Source: Xylocopa sonorina (taxonomy: Eukaryota; Arthropoda; Insecta; Hymenoptera; Apidae). From it: a stretch of DNA of 64,000 nt. Location: assembly GCF_050948175.1 (NCBI RefSeq), contig NW_027490091.1, positions 310,001 through 374,000 of the forward strand, read 5' to 3'. Below the pieces are notes generated by a model. It made no database searches and had not been told where the DNA came from. It was given only the letters and a program-made list of their open reading frames with translations. Positions within the stretch are counted from its first letter, which is position 1. Each line of letters opens with the position of its first letter. Below, piece by piece: positions 49,475-62,737 of the stretch. The translations under genes were made by a program, and so were the position numbers.

Positions 49475-52400
49475 TACGAATTTTAACTCTCGGTGGGCAC
49501 TTTTCTCTTCAAACTACTGTCAATATTCAGATTTTAAATATTGGTTGAGATCTTTTTGTTAAACAATTGTAAATAAACGAATTTTAATACTAGGTTGGAA
49601 TTTTTTCCTTCAAACTATCGCCTATATACGAAATTTAACTCTCGGTGGGAATTTTTTGGTCAAGCTACCGTCAATGTACGAATTTTAACTCTCGGTGGGC
49701 ACTTTTTTCTTCAAACTACTGTCAATTTTCAAATTTTATCTATTGGTTGATATCTTTTTGTCAAACATTCGTCAATAAACGAATTTTTAAACTAGGTCGT
49801 AACTTTTTTCATCAAATTATCGCCTACATACGAAATTCAACTCTCGGTGGGAATTTTTTGGTCAAACTACCGTCAATGTACGAATTTTGACTCTCGGTGG
49901 GAACTTTTTTCTTCAAACTACTGTCAATACTCAAATTTTAACTATTGTTTGAGATCTTTTTGTTAAACAATTTCAAATAAACGAATTTTAATACTAGGTT
50001 GGAATTTTTTTCTTCAAACTATCACATATACGAAATTTAACTCTCGGCAGGAATTTTTTGGTCAAACTACCGTCAATGTACGAATTTTAACTCTCGGTGG
50101 GCACTTTTCTCTTCAAACTACTGTCAATATTCAGATTTTAAATATTGGTTGAGATCTTTTTGTTAAACAATTGTAAATAAACGAATTTTAATACTAGGTT
50201 GGAATTTTTTCCTTCAAACTATCGCCTATATACGAAATTTAACTCTCGGTGGGAATTTTTTGGTCAAGCTACCGTCAATGTACGAATTTTAACTCTCGGT
50301 GGGCACTTTTTTCTTCAAACTACTGCCAATTTTCAAATTTTATCTATTGGTTGATATCTTTTTGTCAAACATTCGTCAATAAACGAATTTTTAAACTAGG
50401 TTGTAACTTTTTTCATCAAATTATCGCCTACATACGAAATTCAACTCTCGGTGGGAATTTTTTGGTCAAACTACCGTCAATGTACGAATTTTGACTCTCG
50501 GTGGGAACTTTTTTCTTCAAACTACTGTCAATACTCAAATTTTAACTATTGTTTGAGATCTTTTTGTTAAACAATTGCAAATAAACGAATTTTAATACTA
50601 GGTTGGAATTTTTTTCTTCAAACTATCGCATATACGAAATTTAACTCTCGGCAGGAATTTTTTGGTCAAGCTACCATCAATGTTCGAATTTTAACTCACG
50701 GTGGGCACTTTTTTCTTCAAACTACTGTCAATACTCAAATTTTAACTATTGTTTGAGATCTTTTTGTTAAACAATTGCAAATAAAGGAATTTTAATACTA
50801 GGTTGGAATTTTTTTCTTCAAACTATCGCATATACGAAATTTAACTCTCGGTAGGAATTTTTTGGTCAAGCTACCGTCAATGTTCAAATTTTAACTTTCG
50901 GTGGGCACTTTTTTCTTCAAACTACTGTCAATATTCATATTTAGCTATTGGTTGAAATCTTTTTGTCAACAATCGTCAATAGACGAATTTTAATACTAGG
51001 TTGGAATTTTTTCCTTCAAACTATCGCCTATATACGAAATTTAACTCTCGGTGGGAATTTTTTGGTCAAGCTACCGTCAATGTACGAATTTTAACCCTCG
51101 GTGGGCACTTTTTTCTTCAAACTACTGTCAATATTCAAATTTTATCTATTGGTTGATATCTTTTTGTCAAACATTCGTCAATAAACGAATTTTTAAACTA
51201 GGTTGTAACTTTTTTCATCAAATTATCGCCTACATACGAAATTCAACTCTCGGTGGGAATTTTTTGGTCAAACTACCGTCAATGTACGAATTTTGACTCT
51301 CGGTGGGAACTTTTTTCTTCAAACTACTGTCAATACTCAAATTTTAACTATTGTTTGAGATCTTTTTGTTAAACAATTGCAAATAAACGAATTTTAATAC
51401 TAGGTTGGAATTTTTTTCTTCAAACTATCACATATACGAAATTTAACTCTCGGCAGGAATTTTTTGGTCAAACTACCGTCAATGTACGAATTTTAACTCT
51501 CGGTGGGCACTTTTCTCTTCAAACTACTGTCAATATTCAGATTTTAAATATTGGTTGAGATCTTTTTGTTAAACAATTGTAAATAAACGAATTTTAATAC
51601 TAGGTTGGAATTTTTTCCTTCAAACTATCGCCTATATACGAAATTTAACTCTCGGTAGGAATATTTTGGTCAAGCTACCGTCAATGTACGAATTTTAACT
51701 CTCGGTGGGCACTTTTTTCTTCAAACTACTGCCAATTTTCAAATTTTATCTATTGGTTGATATCTTTTTGTCAAACATTCGTCAATAAACGAATTTTTAA
51801 ACTAGGTTGTAACTTTTTTCATCAAATTATCGCCTACATACGAAATTCAACTCTCGGTGGGAATTTTTTGGTCAAACTACCGTCAATGTACGAATTTTGA
51901 CTCTCGGTGGGAACTTTTTTCTTCAAACTACTGTCAATACTCAAATTTTAACTATTGTTTGAGATCTTTTTGTTATACAATTGCAAATAAACGAATTTTA
52001 ATACTAGGTTGGAATTTTTTTCTTCAAACTATCACATATACGAAATTTAACTCTCGGCAGGAATTTTTTGGTCAAACTACCGTCAATGTACGAATTTTAA
52101 CTCTCGGTGGGCACTTTTTTCTTCAAACTACTGTCAATATTCAAATTTTATCTATTGGTTGATATCTTTTTGTCAAACATTCGTCAATAAACGAATTTTT
52201 AAACTAGGTTGTAACTTTTTTCATCAAATTATCGCCTACATACGAAATTCAACTCTCGGTGGGAATTTTTTGGTCAAACTACCGTCAATGTACGAATTTT
52301 GACTCTCGGTGGGAACTTTTTTCTTCAAACTACTGTCAATACTCAAATTTTAACTATTGTTTGAGATCTTTTTGTTAAACAATTGCAAATAAACGAATTT

Positions 52401-54900
52401 TAATATTAGGTTGGAATTTTTTTCTTCAAACTATCACATATACGAAATTTAACTCTCGGCAGGAATTTTTTGGTGAAACTACCGTCAATGTACGAATTTT
52501 AACACTCGGTGGGCACTTTTCTCTTCAAACTACTGTCAATATTCAGATTTTAAATATTGGTTGAGATCTTTTTGTTAAACAATTGTAAATAAACGAATTT
52601 TAATACTAGGTTGGAATTTTTTTCTTCAAACTATCACATATACGAAATTTAACTCTCGGCAGGAATTTTTTGGTCAAGCTACCATCAATGTTCGAATTTT
52701 AACTCACGGTGGGCACTTTTTTCTTCAAACTACTGTCAATATTCAAATTTTATCTATTGGTTGATATCTTTTTGTCAAACATTCGTCAATAAACGAATTT
52801 TTAAACTAGGTTGTAACTTTTTTCATCAAATTATCGCCTACATACGAAATTCAACTCTCGGTGGGAATTTTTTGGTCAAACTACCGTCAATGTACGAATT
52901 TTGACTCTCGGTGGGAACTTTTTTCTTCAAACTACTGTCAATACTCAAATTTTAACTATTGTTTGAGATCTTTTTGTTAAACAATTGCAAATAAACGAAT
53001 TTTAATACTAGGTTGGAATTTTTTTCTTCAAACTATCGCATATACGAAATTTAACTCTCGGCAGGAATTTTTTGGTCAAGCTACCATCAATGTTCGAATT
53101 TTAACTCACGGTGGGCACTTTTTTCTTCAAACTACTGTCAATACTCAAATTTTAACTATTGTTTGAGATCTTTTTGTTAAACAATTGCAAATAAAGGAAT
53201 TTTAATACTAGGTTGGAATTTTTTTCTTCAAACTATCGCATATACGAAATTTAACTCTCGGTAGGAATTTTTTGGTCAAGCTACCGTCAATGTTCAAATT
53301 TTAACTTTCGGTGGGCACTTTTTTCTTCAAACTACTGTCAATATTCATATTTTAACTATTGGTTGAAATCTTTTTGTCAACAATCGTCAATAGACGAATT
53401 TTAATACTAGGTTGGAATTTTTTCCTTCAAACTATCGCCTATATACGAAATTTAACTCTCGGTGGGAATTTTTTGGTCAAGCTACCGTCAATGTACGAAT
53501 TTTAACCCTCGGTGGGCACTTTTTTCTTCAAACTACTGTCAATATTCAAATTTTATCTATTGGTTGATATCTTTTTGTCAAACATTCGTCAATAAACGAA
53601 TTTTTAAACTAGGTTGTAACTTTTTTCATCAAATTATCGCCTACATACGAAATTCAACTCTCGGTGGGAATTTTTTGGTCAAACTACCGTCAATGTACGA
53701 ATTTTGACTCTCGGTGGGAACTTTTTTCTTCAAACTACTGTCAATACTCAAATTTTAACTATTGTTTGAGATCTTTTTGTTAAACAATTGCAAATAAACG
53801 AATTTTAATACTAGGTTGGAATTTTTTTCTTCAAACTATCACATATACGAAATTTAACTCTCGGCAGGAATTTTTTGGTCAAACTACCGTCAATGTACGA
53901 ATTTTAACTCTCGGTGGGCACTTTTCTCTTCAAACTACTGTCAATATTCAGATTTTAAATATTGGTTGAGATCTTTTTGTTCAACAATTGTAAATAAACG
54001 AATTTTAATACTAGGTTGGAATTTTTTCCTTCAAACTATCGCCTATATACGAAATTTAACTCTCGGTAGGAATTTTTTGGTCAAGCTACCGTCAATGTAC
54101 GAATTTTAACTCTCGGTGGGCACATTTTCTTCAAACTACTGCCAATTTTCAAATTTTATCTATTGGTTGATATCTTTTTGTCAAACATTCGTCAATAAAC
54201 GAATTTTTAAACTAGGTTGTAACTTTTTTCATCAAATTATCGCCTACATACGAAATTCAACTCTCGGTGGGAATTTTTTGGTCAAACTACCGTCAATGTA
54301 CGAATTTTGACTCTCGGTGGGAACTTTTTTCTTCAAACTACTGTCAATACTCAAATTTTAACTATTGTTTGAGATCTTTTTGTTATACAATTGCAAATAA
54401 ACGAATTTTAATACTAGGTTGGAATTTTTTTCTTCAAACTATCACATATACGAAATTTAACTCTCGGCAGGAATTTTTTGGTCAAACTACCGTCAATGTA
54501 CGAATTTTAACTCTCGGTGGGCACTTTTTTCTTCAAACTACTGTCAATATTCAAATTTTATCTATTGGTTGATATCTTTTTGTCAAACATTCGTCAATAA
54601 ACGAATTTTTAAACTAGGTTGTAACTTTTTTCATCAAATTATCGCCTACATACGAAATTCAACTCTCGGTGGGAATTTTTTGGTCAAACTACCGTCAATG
54701 TACGAATTTTGACTCTCGGTGGGAACTTTTTTCTTCAAACTACTGTCAATACTCAAATTTTAACTATTGTTTGAGATCTTTTTGTTAAACAATTGCAAAT
54801 AAACGAATTTTAATACTAGGTTGGAATTTTTTTCTTCAAACTATCACATATACGAAATTTAACTCTCGGCAGGAATTTTTTGGTCAAACTACCGTCAATG
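49475..54900 (+). repeat. 5426-bp, 27-monomer unit, copy 1
   Basis: Begins with two ABC trimers (49475, 50079), then H, E, P and the rest of a 2413-like series, then a 2410-bp segment (52491-54900) starting with an A/C chimera. Diagnostic rare variants: ggtcgtaac near 49797, catatttagc near 50936, ggaatattttgg near 51659, aatattagg near 52403, ggtgaaactacc near 52473, gttcaacaattg near 53979 and a one-base-shorter cacattttc near 54121. All recur 5426 bp later. Confidence 0.92.
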
Positions 54901-57900
54901 TACGAATTTTAACTCTCGGTGGGCACTTTTCTCTTCAAACTACTGTCAATATTCAGATTTTAAATATTGGTTGAGATCTTTTTGTTAAACAATTGTAAAT
55001 AAACGAATTTTAATACTAGGTTGGAATTTTTTCCTTCAAACTATCGCCTATATACGAAATTTAACTCTCGGTGGGAATTTTTTGGTCAAGCTACCGTCAA
55101 TGTACGAATTTTAACTCTCGGTGGGCACTTTTTTCTTCAAACTACTGTCAATTTTCAAATTTTATCTATTGGTTGATATCTTTTTGTCAAACATTCGTCA
55201 ATAAACGAATTTTTAAACTAGGTCGTAACTTTTTTCATCAAATTATCGCCTACATACGAAATTCAACTCTCGGTGGGAATTTTTTGGTCAAACTACCGTC
55301 AATGTACGAATTTTGACTCTCGGTGGGAACTTTTTTCTTCAAACTACTGTCAATACTCAAATTTTAACTATTGTTTGAGATCTTTTTGTTAAACAATTTC
55401 AAATAAACGAATTTTAATACTAGGTTGGAATTTTTTTCTTCAAACTATCACATATACGAAATTTAACTCTCGGCAGGAATTTTTTGGTCAAACTACCGTC
55501 AATGTACGAATTTTAACTCTCGGTGGGCACTTTTCTCTTCAAACTACTGTCAATATTCAGATTTTAAATATTGGTTGAGATCTTTTTGTTAAACAATTGT
55601 AAATAAACGAATTTTAATACTAGGTTGGAATTTTTTCCTTCAAACTATCGCCTATATACGAAATTTAACTCTCGGTGGGAATTTTTTGGTCAAGCTACCG
55701 TCAATGTACGAATTTTAACTCTCGGTGGGCACTTTTTTCTTCAAACTACTGCCAATTTTCAAATTTTATCTATTGGTTGATATCTTTTTGTCAAACATTC
55801 GTCAATAAACGAATTTTTAAACTAGGTTGTAACTTTTTTCATCAAATTATCGCCTACATACGAAATTCAACTCTCGGTGGGAATTTTTTGGTCAAACTAC
55901 CGTCAATGTACGAATTTTGACTCTCGGTGGGAACTTTTTTCTTCAAACTACTGTCAATACTCAAATTTTAACTATTGTTTGAGATCTTTTTGTTAAACAA
56001 TTGCAAATAAACGAATTTTAATACTAGGTTGGAATTTTTTTCTTCAAACTATCGCATATACGAAATTTAACTCTCGGCAGGAATTTTTTGGTCAAGCTAC
56101 CATCAATGTTCGAATTTTAACTCACGGTGGGCACTTTTTTCTTCAAACTACTGTCAATACTCAAATTTTAACTATTGTTTGAGATCTTTTTGTTAAACAA
56201 TTGCAAATAAAGGAATTTTAATACTAGGTTGGAATTTTTTTCTTCAAACTATCGCATATACGAAATTTAACTCTCGGTAGGAATTTTTTGGTCAAGCTAC
56301 CGTCAATGTTCAAATTTTAACTTTCGGTGGGCACTTTTTTCTTCAAACTACTGTCAATATTCATATTTAGCTATTGGTTGAAATCTTTTTGTCAACAATC
56401 GTCAATAGACGAATTTTAATACTAGGTTGGAATTTTTTCCTTCAAACTATCGCCTATATACGAAATTTAACTCTCGGTGGGAATTTTTTGGTCAAGCTAC
56501 CGTCAATGTACGAATTTTAACCCTCGGTGGGCACTTTTTTCTTCAAACTACTGTCAATATTCAAATTTTATCTATTGGTTGATATCTTTTTGTCAAACAT
56601 TCGTCAATAAACGAATTTTTAAACTAGGTTGTAACTTTTTTCATCAAATTATCGCCTACATACGAAATTCAACTCTCGGTGGGAATTTTTTGGTCAAACT
56701 ACCGTCAATGTACGAATTTTGACTCTCGGTGGGAACTTTTTTCTTCAAACTACTGTCAATACTCAAATTTTAACTATTGTTTGAGATCTTTTTGTTAAAC
56801 AATTGCAAATAAACGAATTTTAATACTAGGTTGGAATTTTTTTCTTCAAACTATCACATATACGAAATTTAACTCTCGGCAGGAATTTTTTGGTCAAACT
56901 ACCGTCAATGTACGAATTTTAACTCTCGGTGGGCACTTTTCTCTTCAAACTACTGTCAATATTCAGATTTTAAATATTGGTTGAGATCTTTTTGTTAAAC
57001 AATTGTAAATAAACGAATTTTAATACTAGGTTGGAATTTTTTCCTTCAAACTATCGCCTATATACGAAATTTAACTCTCGGTAGGAATATTTTGGTCAAG
57101 CTACCGTCAATGTACGAATTTTAACTCTCGGTGGGCACTTTTTTCTTCAAACTACTGCCAATTTTCAAATTTTATCTATTGGTTGATATCTTTTTGTCAA
57201 ACATTCGTCAATAAACGAATTTTTAAACTAGGTTGTAACTTTTTTCATCAAATTATCGCCTACATACGAAATTCAACTCTCGGTGGGAATTTTTTGGTCA
57301 AACTACCGTCAATGTACGAATTTTGACTCTCGGTGGGAACTTTTTTCTTCAAACTACTGTCAATACTCAAATTTTAACTATTGTTTGAGATCTTTTTGTT
57401 ATACAATTGCAAATAAACGAATTTTAATACTAGGTTGGAATTTTTTTCTTCAAACTATCACATATACGAAATTTAACTCTCGGCAGGAATTTTTTGGTCA
57501 AACTACCGTCAATGTACGAATTTTAACTCTCGGTGGGCACTTTTTTCTTCAAACTACTGTCAATATTCAAATTTTATCTATTGGTTGATATCTTTTTGTC
57601 AAACATTCGTCAATAAACGAATTTTTAAACTAGGTTGTAACTTTTTTCATCAAATTATCGCCTACATACGAAATTCAACTCTCGGTGGGAATTTTTTGGT
57701 CAAACTACCGTCAATGTACGAATTTTGACTCTCGGTGGGAACTTTTTTCTTCAAACTACTGTCAATACTCAAATTTTAACTATTGTTTGAGATCTTTTTG
57801 TTAAACAATTGCAAATAAACGAATTTTAATATTAGGTTGGAATTTTTTTCTTCAAACTATCACATATACGAAATTTAACTCTCGGCAGGAATTTTTTGGT

Positions 57901-60326
57901 GAAACTACCGTCAATGTACGAATTTTAACACTCGGTGGGCACTTTTCTCTTCAAACTACTGTCAATATTCAGATTTTAAATATTGGTTGAGATCTTTTTG
58001 TTAAACAATTGTAAATAAACGAATTTTAATACTAGGTTGGAATTTTTTTCTTCAAACTATCACATATACGAAATTTAACTCTCGGCAGGAATTTTTTGGT
58101 CAAGCTACCATCAATGTTCGAATTTTAACTCACGGTGGGCACTTTTTTCTTCAAACTACTGTCAATATTCAAATTTTATCTATTGGTTGATATCTTTTTG
58201 TCAAACATTCGTCAATAAACGAATTTTTAAACTAGGTTGTAACTTTTTTCATCAAATTATCGCCTACATACGAAATTCAACTCTCGGTGGGAATTTTTTG
58301 GTCAAACTACCGTCAATGTACGAATTTTGACTCTCGGTGGGAACTTTTTTCTTCAAACTACTGTCAATACTCAAATTTTAACTATTGTTTGAGATCTTTT
58401 TGTTAAACAATTGCAAATAAACGAATTTTAATACTAGGTTGGAATTTTTTTCTTCAAACTATCGCATATACGAAATTTAACTCTCGGCAGGAATTTTTTG
58501 GTCAAGCTACCATCAATGTTCGAATTTTAACTCACGGTGGGCACTTTTTTCTTCAAACTACTGTCAATACTCAAATTTTAACTATTGTTTGAGATCTTTT
58601 TGTTAAACAATTGCAAATAAAGGAATTTTAATACTAGGTTGGAATTTTTTTCTTCAAACTATCGCATATACGAAATTTAACTCTCGGTAGGAATTTTTTG
58701 GTCAAGCTACCGTCAATGTTCAAATTTTAACTTTCGGTGGGCACTTTTTTCTTCAAACTACTGTCAATATTCATATTTTAACTATTGGTTGAAATCTTTT
58801 TGTCAACAATCGTCAATAGACGAATTTTAATACTAGGTTGGAATTTTTTCCTTCAAACTATCGCCTATATACGAAATTTAACTCTCGGTGGGAATTTTTT
58901 GGTCAAGCTACCGTCAATGTACGAATTTTAACCCTCGGTGGGCACTTTTTTCTTCAAACTACTGTCAATATTCAAATTTTATCTATTGGTTGATATCTTT
59001 TTGTCAAACATTCGTCAATAAACGAATTTTTAAACTAGGTTGTAACTTTTTTCATCAAATTATCGCCTACATACGAAATTCAACTCTCGGTGGGAATTTT
59101 TTGGTCAAACTACCGTCAATGTACGAATTTTGACTCTCGGTGGGAACTTTTTTCTTCAAACTACTGTCAATACTCAAATTTTAACTATTGTTTGAGATCT
59201 TTTTGTTAAACAATTGCAAATAAACGAATTTTAATACTAGGTTGGAATTTTTTTCTTCAAACTATCACATATACGAAATTTAACTCTCGGCAGGAATTTT
59301 TTGGTCAAACTACCGTCAATGTACGAATTTTAACTCTCGGTGGGCACTTTTCTCTTCAAACTACTGTCAATATTCAGATTTTAAATATTGGTTGAGATCT
59401 TTTTGTTCAACAATTGTAAATAAACGAATTTTAATACTAGGTTGGAATTTTTTCCTTCAAACTATCGCCTATATACGAAATTTAACTCTCGGTAGGAATT
59501 TTTTGGTCAAGCTACCGTCAATGTACGAATTTTAACTCTCGGTGGGCACATTTTCTTCAAACTACTGCCAATTTTCAAATTTTATCTATTGGTTGATATC
59601 TTTTTGTCAAACATTCGTCAATAAACGAATTTTTAAACTAGGTTGTAACTTTTTTCATCAAATTATCGCCTACATACGAAATTCAACTCTCGGTGGGAAT
59701 TTTTTGGTCAAACTACCGTCAATGTACGAATTTTGACTCTCGGTGGGAACTTTTTTCTTCAAACTACTGTCAATACTCAAATTTTAACTATTGTTTGAGA
59801 TCTTTTTGTTATACAATTGCAAATAAACGAATTTTAATACTAGGTTGGAATTTTTTTCTTCAAACTATCACATATACGAAATTTAACTCTCGGCAGGAAT
59901 TTTTTGGTCAAACTACCGTCAATGTACGAATTTTAACTCTCGGTGGGCACTTTTTTCTTCAAACTACTGTCAATATTCAAATTTTATCTATTGGTTGATA
60001 TCTTTTTGTCAAACATTCGTCAATAAACGAATTTTTAAACTAGGTTGTAACTTTTTTCATCAAATTATCGCCTACATACGAAATTCAACTCTCGGTGGGA
60101 ATTTTTTGGTCAAACTACCGTCAATGTACGAATTTTGACTCTCGGTGGGAACTTTTTTCTTCAAACTACTGTCAATACTCAAATTTTAACTATTGTTTGA
60201 GATCTTTTTGTTAAACAATTGCAAATAAACGAATTTTAATATTAGGTTGGAATTTTTTTCTTCAAACTATCACATATACGAAATTTAACTCTCGGCAGGA
60301 ATTTTTTGGTGAAACTACCGTCAATG
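54901..60326 (+). repeat. 5426-bp, 27-monomer unit, copy 2
   Basis: Repeats 49475-54900 at exactly +5426, starting with an A monomer. All seven rare variants listed for the first copy are found again: near 55223, 56362, 57085, 57829, 57899, 59405 and 59547. At the markers compared I saw no difference, so the duplication is very recent, or recently homogenised, or an assembly duplicate. Confidence 0.92.
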
Positions 60327-62737
60327 TACGAATTTTAACACTCGGTGGGCACTTTTCTCTTCAAACTACTGTCAATATTCAGATTTTAAATATTGGTTGA
60401 GATCTTTTTGTTAAACAATTGTAAATAAACGAATTTTAATACTAGGTTGGAATTTTTTTCTTCAAACTATCACATATACGAAATTTAACTCTCGGCAGGA
60501 ATTTTTTGGTCAAGCTACCATCAATGTTCGAATTTTAACTCACGGTGGGCACTTTTTTCTTCAAACTACTGTCAATATTCAAATTTTATCTATTGGTTGA
60601 TATCTTTTTGTCAAACATTCGTCAATAAACGAATTTTTAAACTAGGTTGTAACTTTTTTCATCAAATTATCGCCTACATACGAAATTCAACTCTCGGTGG
60701 GAATTTTTTGGTCAAACTACCGTCAATGTACGAATTTTGACTCTCGGTGGGAACTTTTTTCTTCAAACTACTGTCAATACTCAAATTTTAACTATTGTTT
60801 GAGATCTTTTTGTTAAACAATTGCAAATAAACGAATTTTAATACTAGGTTGGAATTTTTTTCTTCAAACTATCGCATATACGAAATTTAACTCTCGGCAG
60901 GAATTTTTTGGTCAAGCTACCATCAATGTTCGAATTTTAACTCACGGTGGGCACTTTTTTCTTCAAACTACTGTCAATACTCAAATTTTAACTATTGTTT
61001 GAGATCTTTTTGTTAAACAATTGCAAATAAAGGAATTTTAATACTAGGTTGGAATTTTTTTCTTCAAACTATCGCATATACGAAATTTAACTCTCGGTAG
61101 GAATTTTTTGGTCAAGCTACCGTCAATGTTCAAATTTTAACTTTCGGTGGGCACTTTTTTCTTCAAACTACTGTCAATATTCATATTTTAACTATTGGTT
61201 GAAATCTTTTTGTCAACAATCGTCAATAGACGAATTTTAATACTAGGTTGGAATTTTTTCCTTCAAACTATCGCCTATATACGAAATTTAACTCTCGGTG
61301 GGAATTTTTTGGTCAAGCTACCGTCAATGTACGAATTTTAACCCTCGGTGGGCACTTTTTTCTTCAAACTACTGTCAATATTCAAATTTTATCTATTGGT
61401 TGATATCTTTTTGTCAAACATTCGTCAATAAACGAATTTTTAAACTAGGTTGTAACTTTTTTCATCAAATTATCGCCTACATACGAAATTCAACTCTCGG
61501 TGGGAATTTTTTGGTCAAACTACCGTCAATGTACGAATTTTGACTCTCGGTGGGAACTTTTTTCTTCAAACTACTGTCAATACTCAAATTTTAACTATTG
61601 TTTGAGATCTTTTTGTTAAACAATTGCAAATAAACGAATTTTAATACTAGGTTGGAATTTTTTTCTTCAAACTATCACATATACGAAATTTAACTCTCGG
61701 CAGGAATTTTTTGGTCAAACTACCGTCAATGTACGAATTTTAACTCTCGGTGGGCACTTTTCTCTTCAAACTACTGTCAATATTCAGATTTTAAATATTG
61801 GTTGAGATCTTTTTGTTAAACAATTGTAAATAAACGAATTTTAATACTAGGTTGGAATTTTTTCCTTCAAACTATCGCCTATATACGAAATTTAACTCTC
61901 GGTAGGAATTTTTTGGTCAAGCTACCGTCAATGTACGAATTTTAACTCTCGGTGGGCACTTTTTTCTTCAAACTACTGCCAATTTTCAAATTTTATCTAT
62001 TGGTTGATATCTTTTTGTCAAACATTCGTCAATAAACGAATTTTTAAACTAGGTTGTAACTTTTTTCATCAAATTATCGCCTACATACGAAATTCAACTC
62101 TCGGTGGGAATTTTTTGGTCAAACTACCGTCAATGTACGAATTTTGACTCTCGGTGGGAACTTTTTTCTTCAAACTGCTGTCAATACTCAAATTTTAACT
62201 ATTGTTTGAGATCTTTTTGTTATACAATTGCAAATAAACGAATTTTAATACTAGGTTGGAATTTTTTTCTTCAAACTATCACATATACGAAATTTAACTC
62301 TCGGCAGGAATTTTTTGGTCAAACTACCGTCAATGTACGAATTTTAACTCTCGGTGGGCACTTTTTTCTTCAAACTACTGTCAATATTCAAATTTTATCT
62401 ATTGGTTGATATCTTTTTGTCAAACATTCGTCAATAAACGAATTTTTAAACTAGGTTGTAACTTTTTTCATCAAATTATCGCCTACATACGAAATTCAAC
62501 TCTCGGTGGGAATTTTTTGGTCAAACTACCGTCAATGTACGAATTTTGACTCTCGGTGGGAACTTTTTTCTTCAAACTACTGTCAATACTCAAATTTTAA
62601 CTATTGTTTGAGATCTTTTTGTTAAACAATTGCAAATAAACGAATTTTAATATTAGGTTGGAATTTTTTTCTTCAAACTATCACATATACGAAATTTAAC
62701 TCTCGGCAGGAATTTTTTGGTGAAACTACCGTCAATG
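60327..62737 (+). repeat. 2411-bp unit: third amplification of the end of the 5426-bp unit
   Basis: Starts with the A/C chimera after aatattagg/ggtgaaactacc and follows the order of 57917-60326: A/C, B, C, H, E, P, C, A, B, C, B, C. It lacks the gttcaacaattg and cacattttc variants of its neighbour (gttaaacaattg near 61816, full T-tract near 61968), which accounts for the one-base difference, and has a private aactgctgtc near 62176. Confidence 0.9.

Noticed and set aside
52403..52412. Insect-type telomere motif TTAGG (aatattagg)
   Set aside because: Single occurrences caused by a C-to-T change in ctagg, repeated only because the host unit was duplicated. There is no tandem TTAGG, TTAGGG or TTTAGGG run.
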